DNA from: Desulfobacteraceae bacterium
GTDB lineage: Bacteria > Desulfobacterota > Desulfobacteria > Desulfobacterales > Desulfatirhabdiaceae
NCBI GenBank assembly: GCA_027325475.1
Contig: DAIEFO010000178.1
Location: 1 to 5,130 of the forward strand
Length of the DNA: 5,130 nucleotides
Direction: 5' to 3'
A model generated the notes under the pieces. It ran no database searches. It was given only the letters and a program-made list of their open reading frames with translations, and was not told the origin of the DNA. Positions 1-5,130 of the stretch are shown here, in pieces (position 1 is the first letter of the stretch; each line of letters starts with the position of its first letter). Made by a program: the position numbers and the translations under genes.

Positions 1-1330
1 CGTGATTGGTGGAGTCCTCCACCCGCACATCGAGGCCCAGCGCCGTAAAGTAGCAGTAAAATACGCTGGCGTAAAAGGCTTCGTAAGAGGCCACCTGACT
101 GCTCGAATACCATTCGTTGGGGATGGACGCAAAAAAGGCGTAAAAGATATCCCGAAGACATGACAAATCTTCCTGGTCAGACAGGCAATCGTAGAGCCTT
201 TCCATGTTTTCGGTCTTGGCGGCAGACTCTTGGGAAAGCTCATTTAAAATGGCGTTGGTCAGGCTGTATTTTACTTCCAGATTCGGATAATCCAGCGTGT
301 AACCGATGGATGCCGCCATTCGCCGCGTTTTTCGGATCGTGAGATAACCGGTCTGCCACAATAAGGGAACCAGTTCGATCCGGTTCACGTCAAAACTGGA
401 TAAAAGTTCATCCGTGCTGCGAACCTGCTCCAGATTCGGAACCGGATAGCGCTTCTGCTCGATGAGCTTGATGAGAAAGCTGGGGCTTCCGGTTTCAAAC
501 CAGTAGTTCCGGAAGTCTTTCGTATCCAAAAACAGCAGCACATCGAAAGGATTATACACCGGCTCACCCAGAAAATTGTAACCGTTGTACCACCGCCGCA
601 CTTCCGCCACATCCACCCCGCCTAATCTTTCGGCGAAGGTGGAAAGCATCTCTTCATGGGTATAGCCGCAGATCGTCGCGTATTGTTCGTGCAGCGTGAT
701 ATCCTGAAGGTTGTTCAGGCCGCTGAAAAGCGACACCTTGCTGAACTTGCTCACACCTGTGATGAACACGAATTTCAGAGAAGCATCCGCGTCCTTGATG
801 ACGGAGTAGAAGTTCTTCAACTCGTCACGGATGGCAGTGGCGATTTCCGGACGGTCAATGTTGTCTAATATCGGCTTGTCGTATTCATCAACCAGAATGA
901 TGACTTTCCGTCCGTATCTGGTTGCCATCCGCTCGACAATTTCCAGAAACCGGCTTCGAAGCGCATGGCTGGTAAGGCTCAGATTCTCCTGTTCCACGAT
1001 GCGCCGCAGAATGTCATCGAACACCACGCGCAGCTCCGCCGCATCCTTCATCACCCCGCTCCCAAAGCTGATGTGAATCACCGGATACCGCACCTCCCAG
1101 TCCCAGTGGCTTTCCAGATACAGCCCCTGAAAATATTCCCGGTTTCCCAGAAACGCATGCTTGAGCGTACTTAAAAACAGGGATTTCCCGAACCGCCTAG
1201 GGCGGGACAGGAAGAAATATTTACCCCGCTCGACAAGCGATTCCACCAGATGCGTTTTATCCACATAGTAATAATCCGCCTCTGTGCGGATGCTGTCAAA
1301 GCTCTGGATTCCGATGGGAAGTTTCTTCAT
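1..1330 (-). CDS. AAA-ATPase-like / PD-(D/E)XK nuclease-like protein (DUF1703 type), C-terminus cut by window edge
   Basis: The frame is open from an ATG at 1328-1330 to position 1 without a stop, giving 443 residues. The N-terminus (LPIGIQSF, then YYVDKT at 20-25) and the Walker A-like RPRRFGKS at 43-50 are hallmarks of the AAA-ATPase_like family (PF09820). A Walker B-like VIILVDEYD lies at 143-151 and FVFITGVSKFSK at 187-198. RRWYNGYNF and VYNPFD (245-263) are also typical. In this family the ATPase-like part is followed by a PD-(D/E)XK nuclease fold (PF08011, formerly DUF1703). The visible protein ends at VRVEDSTNH, just where I expect the GRxD and ExK catalytic motifs to begin, so roughly 80-120 residues are missing. 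AAGG at 1339-1342, 8 nt before the ATG, is a fitting ribosome binding site. The biological role of the family is not established; a DNA- or mobile-element-related function is inference. The gene lies 260 bp downstream of ecfT and probably has its own promoter. Family assignment is firm, function is not. Confidence 0.9.
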   Translation of the reverse strand, partial: MKKLPIGIQSFDSIRTEADYYYVDKTHLVESLVERGKYFFLSRPRRFGKSLFLSTLKHAFLGNREYFQGLYLESHWDWEVRYPVIHISFGSGVMKDAAELRVVFDDILRRIVEQENLSLTSHALRSRFLEIVERMATRYGRKVIILVDEYDKPILDNIDRPEIATAIRDELKNFYSVIKDADASLKFVFITGVSKFSKVSLFSGLNNLQDITLHEQYATICGYTHEEMLSTFAERLGGVDVAEVRRWYNGYNFLGEPVYNPFDVLLFLDTKDFRNYWFETGSPSFLIKLIEQKRYPVPNLEQVRSTDELLSSFDVNRIELVPLLWQTGYLTIRKTRRMAASIGYTLDYPNLEVKYSLTNAILNELSQESAAKTENMERLYDCLSDQEDLSCLRDIFYAFFASIPNEWYSSSQVASYEAFYASVFYCYFTALGLDVRVEDSTNH

Positions 1331-1357
1331 CAGTAATGCCTTAAAAAAGTGATGTCG

Positions 1358-1485
1358 AATTTAAGACGACTTCGTAAAAAATCCGCAGGCAAGGCGCGCA
1401 AATTCTGAAGAGTGAGACGTACTTTTAACGACGAAGGATGCAGCGCAACGCGCGCCTCCGGACTTTTTACAAGGCTGTCAAACTT
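1358..1485. repeat. Imperfect inverted-repeat element (MITE- or REP-like), non-coding
   Basis: The left arm 1365-1385 and the reverse complement of the right arm 1459-1479 agree at about 16 of 21 positions, with cores GTAAAAA and TCCG identical. The match continues inward as CGCAGGC against CGGAGGC and then a GCGCGC run on both sides (1393-1399 and 1449-1456), with a few unpaired bases. The outer flanks also resemble each other (AATTT.. on the left, AAACTT on the right). The central segment, about 1400-1440, does not pair well. No ORF of note lies inside. The arms resemble a dispersed intergenic repeat that I associate with Desulfobacterota genomes; that link is from memory. Transcribed from either strand it would form a long hairpin, so it could act as a terminator-like or mRNA-stabilising structure between ecfT and the downstream gene. 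Confidence 0.6.
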
Positions 1486-1509
1486 TACCTGTCATCCGGA
1501 CACGCCGCC

Positions 1510-1564
1510 ATTATAGAGTTGTTCAACCAGTGAATTTGATAGACGGGTGTGATAGTTCTGTCAA
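1510..1564 (-). promoter_or_regulatory. Candidate sigma-70 promoter(s) for the nuclease-like gene
   Basis: On the minus strand a perfect TTGACA lies at 1559-1564, followed after a 17-nt spacer by TATCAA (4 of 6 matches to TATAAT) at 1536-1541. A second, perfect TATAAT lies at 1510-1515 but has no recognisable -35 box at normal spacing. Either would start transcription about 170-200 nt upstream of the ATG at 1330. The resulting leader would contain the inverted-repeat element. This is a prediction from hexamers only; the spacing of the first pair makes it better than chance in a short intergenic region. Confidence 0.45.
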
Positions 1565-1590
1565 CTACTTTCTGGAGAAAAAGCGGAAAA

Positions 1591-2352
1591 TTACCTACAC
1601 CGCATCCACACAGCCACCGTCCCCGCCAGCAGCATAACACAAAGACACAGACCATCCGCAGCGCCAAAACGGTACTTTCCGCTCAAATCGATCTTGTTCT
1701 GCGGCGAAAAGCCTTTGGATTCCAGCGCCAGGGTGAGGGTTTCGGCTTTTTTGACGCCGGTCAGTATCAGCGGCACGATCAGTGGTGCATACGCCCGGAT
1801 CCTCTTGAGGATGTTGCCCCGGAGGATATCGTTTCCCCGCACCTTCTGCGCCTCGACGATGGAAAACGCGTTCGACATGAATATCATCACCAGCCGGAAA
1901 GAAAGCGACATCGCAAACGCAAACGGATAAGGCGTTCCCAACACCACCAGCCCTCCATAAAAATCCTCGATGGATGTAACAGACAAAAACAGCAGTCCGG
2001 AAAGCAGCATGTTCAGAAACCGCAGAGACATGACGCCGGCATGAGACAGTGCGCCGACAGACACCGGCAGCACACCCCAAAGCACCCATTTCGCCCCGCC
2101 ACGGTAAAACACCACCCACAGGATGAACGTCATGCTCCCGATCAGAATGAAAATGCCTGCCATTTTTTTCAGGCTGGCCAAGACACGGCTGCATCCGAAA
2201 AACAAAAGAAGCCCTGTGCATATCAGCCCTTGTCCTCTCAGAGATGTCTCCACCATAGCCAGTGCGCAGAAAAAAAAGAGGCCTGCGATCTTGATGCGCG
2301 GATCCCGCCTGTGAAGGAACGAATCGTTCGGAATGAAAAAAAACACGCTCAT
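1591..2352 (-). CDS. ecfT: ECF transporter transmembrane component EcfT (CbiQ family)
   Basis: This integral inner-membrane protein couples ATP hydrolysis by EcfA to the substrate-binding S component in ECF-type vitamin or metal importers. Numbering from the ATG at 2350-2352 gives 253 residues, normal for the family. The hydrophobic segments lie near 19-35, 43-55, 65-83, 109-126, 144-160 and 234-249. The cytoplasmic part carries two coupling motifs in the expected place: EAQKVRG (VRG at 171-173) and ALESKGF (SKG at 212-214). These correspond to the two A-R-G signatures that dock into the ATPase grooves; here the second has Lys for Arg. A GTG at 2365-2367 would add five residues, but the ATG gives an ATGA overlap with the ecfA stop and has GGAAA five bases upstream, so I prefer it. 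It is translationally coupled to the fused ATPase. The operon contains no S component, so the substrate is unknown. The family call is confident. Confidence 0.92.
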   Translation of the reverse strand: MSVFFFIPNDSFLHRRDPRIKIAGLFFFCALAMVETSLRGQGLICTGLLLFFGCSRVLASLKKMAGIFILIGSMTFILWVVFYRGGAKWVLWGVLPVSVGALSHAGVMSLRFLNMLLSGLLFLSVTSIEDFYGGLVVLGTPYPFAFAMSLSFRLVMIFMSNAFSIVEAQKVRGNDILRGNILKRIRAYAPLIVPLILTGVKKAETLTLALESKGFSPQNKIDLSGKYRFGAADGLCLCVMLLAGTVAVWMRCR

Positions 2353-3998
2353 CGCAATTTCCAGCACCGTGAAAATTCGGCATCGTTTAAAAGCAGTTTG
2401 CCATTCAGCCGCATGGAGATATCCATGATCTCCGTCCGCCGCGCGCCAGCGGTTTCCATCAGACGGCTGTCCTCAAAAAATGCCCGTTTATCTCCGAAAT
2501 ATACGATTTCTCCCTGACGCATCGCCAGTATTTTATTGCCGAAATTTGCCGCGGTTTCCATGGAATGGGTGATGACCACAACGGTCTTTCCGTTTCTGTT
2601 GAGCGCTTCCACGCTTTCCATCAACCCTTTGAGAGACGGATAATCCAGCCCGGTCGTAGGTTCGTCCAGAATGACGAACTCCGGCTCTCCGGCCAGAATG
2701 GACGCGCAGGCCACCTTCTGCCGGTCGCCCTTGGGCAGGCTGAACGGATCGGCGTCCCGGCGGTTCCACAGCCCCATGACCTGCAGGATTGCATCCACCC
2801 GCTCGCGGATTTCCGGCTCCGCCATCTTTCGCATCCTCAGAATAAATGCAATCTCATCGTAAACGGTTTCCGCAAAAATCTGATGATCCGGATTCTGATA
2901 TACATAGCCCACTTTCCCTGTCACCGGGTATTGTTTCAGGCTTCTGCCCCGATACCGGATATCGCCTTCTTCCGTTTTCAAAATACCGGCAATGAGCTTC
3001 ATCAATGTGGTCTTTCCGGAGCCGTTGCTTCCAACGACCGCAATAAAATCGCCTTGTTGTATCTCCAGTTGAATGTTCCGGAGCGCAATGCCGCGGCTCT
3101 CCCGGTACCGGTACCCGAGCGATATCACTTCCACGATATTGTCTCCGGACACATCTGAATCCTCTGAGGCCATGCAGGAAGCACAGGCCGCTTCATCGAA
3201 CACACGGGTTTTCCGGATGTGGCCGCAGATGTCCTCACGATATGCGATGTCACCGGAATCCAGAACCTTGAAAATCCCGGCGGGTTCCAGCCCGGCGCGC
3301 GACAGCAGTTCTTTGTCCGCAATCACATCGCGGTTGCCATCATACAGGATTTTGCCATCGCCAAGAATAATGATCCGGTCAAAAAATGCATGATATTCCA
3401 GAGACTGATCCAGCAGGATAATGCCGCCACCGTATCCGCCGCGCCAGAGAAACTCCAGAATCAACCCCTGTGATGCCGGATCGATGTCCGTAAACGGTTC
3501 ATCCAGGATGAGCGTCCCGGGCGATGCGGACAACAGGGACAACAGAGCGGTTTTCTGTTTTTCACCTCCCGACAGGCTGCCGATCTCCCTGTCAAAAATC
3601 GGTTCAGCGCCAAAAGCCGCACAGACCGTCCGGGCGTTTTCAAGGGCAACATCGTAAGACCGGCCCGTATTCAAGGGATAAAAGACCAGCTCTTCCCGCA
3701 CGGTCGTTGATACGATCTGCGCCTCGAAATCCTGAAAGAGAATGGCGATCTCCCGGACAAATTCTCTGGGAGAATACTCTGTGACGCGCCTGCCACGATA
3801 GAAATAGTCGCCTTCCAGCACCCCGGATTCGACGCGCGGAATCAGGCCGGCAATAATTTTAGAAAACGTGGTTTTACCCGCCCCGTTTTTACCGGCGATC
3901 AGAACGCGTTCACCGTCGCCAATGGCAAGATGGATACCGTCCAGTATCTTGGGAGTATTGGTTTTATACCGGAACGACAGATTTTCAATAGCAATCAT
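2349..3998 (-). CDS. Fused energy-coupling factor ATPase EcfA-EcfA' (tandem CbiO domains)
   Basis: One polypeptide carries both ABC ATPase domains of an ECF transporter, which normally form the EcfA-EcfA' heterodimer. With the ATG at 3996-3998 (549 residues; MIAIENLSFRY is a classic EcfA N-terminus), domain 1 spans about 1-225. It has Walker A GKNGAGKTT at 36-44, Q-loop FQD at 88-90, signature LSGGE at 142-146 and Walker B TLILDEP at 162-168. Its switch His is missing: LLDQS at 195-199 stands where a TH pair is expected. Domain 2 spans about 287-515, with Walker A GSNGSGKTT at 323-331, Q-loop YQN at 367-369, a divergent signature LPKGD at 421-425, Walker B FVILDEP at 441-447 and switch His 478 in ITHS. 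The linker contains a CASC motif at 272-275. An in-frame GTG at 4014-4016 would add six residues, but it overlaps a good -10 box and neither start has a Shine-Dalgarno sequence. It is the first gene of the operon with ecfT (4-bp overlap). Substrate unknown. Confidence 0.93.
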   Translation of the reverse strand: MIAIENLSFRYKTNTPKILDGIHLAIGDGERVLIAGKNGAGKTTFSKIIAGLIPRVESGVLEGDYFYRGRRVTEYSPREFVREIAILFQDFEAQIVSTTVREELVFYPLNTGRSYDVALENARTVCAAFGAEPIFDREIGSLSGGEKQKTALLSLLSASPGTLILDEPFTDIDPASQGLILEFLWRGGYGGGIILLDQSLEYHAFFDRIIILGDGKILYDGNRDVIADKELLSRAGLEPAGIFKVLDSGDIAYREDICGHIRKTRVFDEAACASCMASEDSDVSGDNIVEVISLGYRYRESRGIALRNIQLEIQQGDFIAVVGSNGSGKTTLMKLIAGILKTEEGDIRYRGRSLKQYPVTGKVGYVYQNPDHQIFAETVYDEIAFILRMRKMAEPEIRERVDAILQVMGLWNRRDADPFSLPKGDRQKVACASILAGEPEFVILDEPTTGLDYPSLKGLMESVEALNRNGKTVVVITHSMETAANFGNKILAMRQGEIVYFGDKRAFFEDSRLMETAGARRTEIMDISMRLNGKLLLNDAEFSRCWKLR

Positions 3999-4007
3999 GA
4001 TAGGTGG

Positions 4008-4036
4008 ACTATACACAGAACTGCATTCAATGAAAA
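4008..4036 (-). promoter_or_regulatory. Candidate promoter of the ECF operon, possibly leaderless
   Basis: On the minus strand TTTTCA at 4031-4036 (4 of 6 matches to TTGACA) is separated by exactly 17 nt from TATAGT at 4008-4013 (5 of 6 matches to TATAAT). Transcription would begin near the A at 4001, three bases before the ATG at 3998. That fits the absence of any Shine-Dalgarno sequence upstream of this ATG; the bases just before it read CCACCT on the coding strand, which resembles an anti-Shine-Dalgarno rather than a Shine-Dalgarno. This is a hexamer-based prediction. Confidence 0.4.
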
Positions 4037-4181
4037 GAAGGATTAACAGCTTCGTAAAACCAAATAAAAATCTTTATAAAATCTTGCTTTTTATGTACAG
4101 TACCACCGTTTGAATAGCAAAGCATCCGTTTACGTCAGCTTTGCCGGAAGGGTATCACACATCCAGGAGAAAAGAATTCAC
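4037..4181. promoter_or_regulatory. Divergent intergenic region with upstream regulatory space and plus-strand leader
   Basis: Two genes diverge here. The stretch 4056-4095 is markedly AT-rich and includes the self-complementary TTTATAAA at 4073-4080, a possible -10 box for either strand, but I find no convincing -35 partner. An AGGAGA at 4165-4170 is the likely ribosome binding site of the plus-strand gene, eleven bases before its proposed TTG start. No clear operator palindrome or riboswitch was recognised. Confidence 0.35.
4165..4170 (+). promoter_or_regulatory. Ribosome binding site of the FG-GAP protein
   Basis: AGGAGA is a strong Shine-Dalgarno match and the only one in the region. It lies 11 nt before the TTG at 4182 and 5 nt before an in-frame ATT at 4176. 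It shows that translation begins in this interval, since no ATG or GTG start occurs in frame near it. The signal peptide that follows agrees. Confidence 0.6.
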
Positions 4182-5130
4182 TTGAGGCCAACACATTATA
4201 CTTCCAAACGGGCCGGCATTGCGCTGATTCTTGTGCTGTCGGCCGCTATTTTAAGTTTCGCATCGGACGCCCCGCGCGTTTTAGTGCTGCCATTTGAAAT
4301 TCAATCCGGAAGCGATATGTCGTTTCTGCAAAAAGCCGCGTCTCAAATGCTGACATCGCGCTTGGCTTCAGATGGCTCTGTGGACGTCATCAGCCGGAGC
4401 GCTGCGGCCCAGGCCGCCGCCGGTCTTTCCAAACCCGTTGGAGATGCCGCCGCCATTGCTGCTGCCGTTAAATTGAACGCCGGTTATGTATCCATCGGCA
4501 CGATTACCATCACCGATCAGTCCGTTCAAACCAGCGCCAGGCTTCTGCGTGTCTCTGATGGCGCATCTCCGGTGGTATTCAGCAAGACCGGCAAGCAGCA
4601 GGGCGATGTACTCCAGCAAATCAGCGCTTATGCCATCTCCATTCAAAAAGCGCTGGGGGTGGCCAGCGGACCAGAAGAAGCACTGCCGCGAGCCCAGCAG
4701 CAGGCTGCCCAGAAATCGTCCGTCGAAGATGAAAGCCGCCGTGATCCCAATACCCTGTGGACAGGCCCTGTCACCGCAGGGCCCGAACCCATCAAAACGA
4801 TGGCTTCCGATGGCAGAACCACCGCTACCATCTGGAAAAGTCTCCGGTTTGACTCTGAAGTCAAGAGTCTTGCTATCGGCGATGTCCTCGGCGACAAAAA
4901 AAATGAACTGGTTATTGTTAATGACAATTCCGTATCCCTGTACCGCCTCGAATCCGGAAAACTGCAACTGATTAACGAAGCCGAGGGCGGCAGAGACGAA
5001 ACCCCCATTCGCGTGGATGTTGCGGATATCAACCATAATGGCCGCGCCGAAATTTTCGTTACCAGCCTTTACCGGAATAAAACCCAGTTGAAGTCTTATG
5101 TTCTGGAATGGAATGGCGCCCAGCTGGTCC
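4182..5130 (+). CDS. Exported protein with TolB/CsgG-like N-terminal domain and FG-GAP/VCBS repeats, C-terminus cut by window edge
   Basis: The frame is open to the right edge (316 residues seen). The first residues form a convincing Sec signal peptide: basic MRPTHYTSKR, a hydrophobic core at 11-24, and SFA before SD as probable cleavage site (27/28). Residues 33-158 resemble the TolB N-terminal/CsgG-type alpha/beta domain: VLVLPFE at 33-39, an SFLQKAASQML helix, VDVISRSA at 67-74, LNAGYVSIGTIT at 98-109, then SARLLRV. A low-complexity, Ala/Gln-rich stretch (about 161-182) leads to two FG-GAP-like repeats. Each has a strand, an acidic loop and a second strand: AIGDVLGDKKNELVIV at 231-246 and DVADINHNGRAEIFV at 279-293. 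Such repeats build beta-propeller blades, often calcium-binding and extracytoplasmic; more blades probably follow beyond the edge. The TTG at 4182 is chosen because it begins the signal peptide and follows AGGAGA at 4165-4170, though the spacing is long; ATT at 4176 is a less usual alternative. It is divergent from ecfA. Function unknown; an envelope or surface role is inferred. Confidence 0.82.
   Translation, partial: MRPTHYTSKRAGIALILVLSAAILSFASDAPRVLVLPFEIQSGSDMSFLQKAASQMLTSRLASDGSVDVISRSAAAQAAAGLSKPVGDAAAIAAAVKLNAGYVSIGTITITDQSVQTSARLLRVSDGASPVVFSKTGKQQGDVLQQISAYAISIQKALGVASGPEEALPRAQQQAAQKSSVEDESRRDPNTLWTGPVTAGPEPIKTMASDGRTTATIWKSLRFDSEVKSLAIGDVLGDKKNELVIVNDNSVSLYRLESGKLQLINEAEGGRDETPIRVDVADINHNGRAEIFVTSLYRNKTQLKSYVLEWNGAQLV

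Noticed and set aside
1565..1590. Short hairpin TTTCT-CC-AGAAA just after the ecfT stop as a terminator
   Set aside because: The stem is only five weak base pairs with a two-base loop and no following U-tract, so it does not qualify as an intrinsic terminator.
1595..2383. A 262-codon open frame on the minus strand, out of frame with ecfT
   Set aside because: It overlaps ecfT almost completely. The ecfT frame encodes the membrane segments and coupling motifs, whereas this frame yields a featureless Arg/Gly/His-rich product.
1549..2517. A 322-codon open frame on the plus strand, opposite ecfT and the end of ecfA
   Set aside because: It is antisense to a clear membrane protein, and its His/Gln/Arg/Lys-rich composition is what the complement of hydrophobic codons gives. 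It has no recognisable domain and runs across two real genes.
4014..4016. GTG as the start of the fused EcfA
   Set aside because: It has no ribosome binding site, lies directly upstream of the predicted -10 box, and would add six residues before the family-typical MIAIENLSF start.
4050..4059. CTTCGTAAAA, identical to ten bases of the left arm of the inverted repeat at 1370-1379
   Set aside because: The match does not extend in either direction and has no inverted partner nearby; it is most likely chance in an AT-rich region.
4368..5036. A 222-codon minus-strand frame and a 161-codon plus-strand frame (4486-4971) within the FG-GAP gene
   Set aside because: Both are shadows of the gene starting at 4182, whose frame has a signal peptide, TolB-like motifs and repeat motifs.

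Overview
The window looks like bacterial chromosome of moderate GC content. It holds four protein genes, two of them cut by the window edges. The gene content, together with an intergenic inverted repeat whose arms read GTAAAAA.TCCG followed by a GCGCGC run, reminds me of sulfate-reducing Desulfobacterota (former Deltaproteobacteria). This assignment is an impression from repeat and gene style, not a proof. No rRNA, tRNA, CRISPR array or transposase was seen.

Layout. Positions 1-1330 (minus) carry the first 443 residues of an AAA-ATPase-like / PD-(D/E)XK nuclease-like protein. Its C-terminal nuclease core lies beyond position 1. Positions 1331-1590 are non-coding and hold a plausible promoter for that gene plus a roughly 130-bp imperfect inverted-repeat element between promoter and start codon. 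Positions 1591-3998 (minus) form a compact two-gene operon for the energy module of an energy-coupling factor (ECF) transporter: a fused double ATPase (EcfA-EcfA'), then the transmembrane coupling protein EcfT, joined by an ATGA stop/start overlap. Positions 3999-4181 are a short AT-rich divergent intergenic region. From 4182 to the right edge (plus) runs an exported protein with a TolB/CsgG-like N-terminal domain followed by FG-GAP/VCBS-type repeats.

How the genes work together. EcfA-A' and EcfT would assemble in the inner membrane with a substrate-binding S component to import a vitamin or metal ion. No S component is encoded in the operon or next to it here, so the module probably serves S proteins encoded elsewhere and its substrate cannot be read from this window. 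The exported repeat protein and the nuclease-like protein show no functional link to the transporter beyond adjacency.

The points most worth a second look are: the asymmetric ATPase sites predicted for the fused EcfA; a possible leaderless promoter for the ECF operon; the inverted repeat inserted in the probable 5' leader of the nuclease-like gene; and the unusual exported TolB-like plus FG-GAP architecture. I did not find a clearly new biological system.
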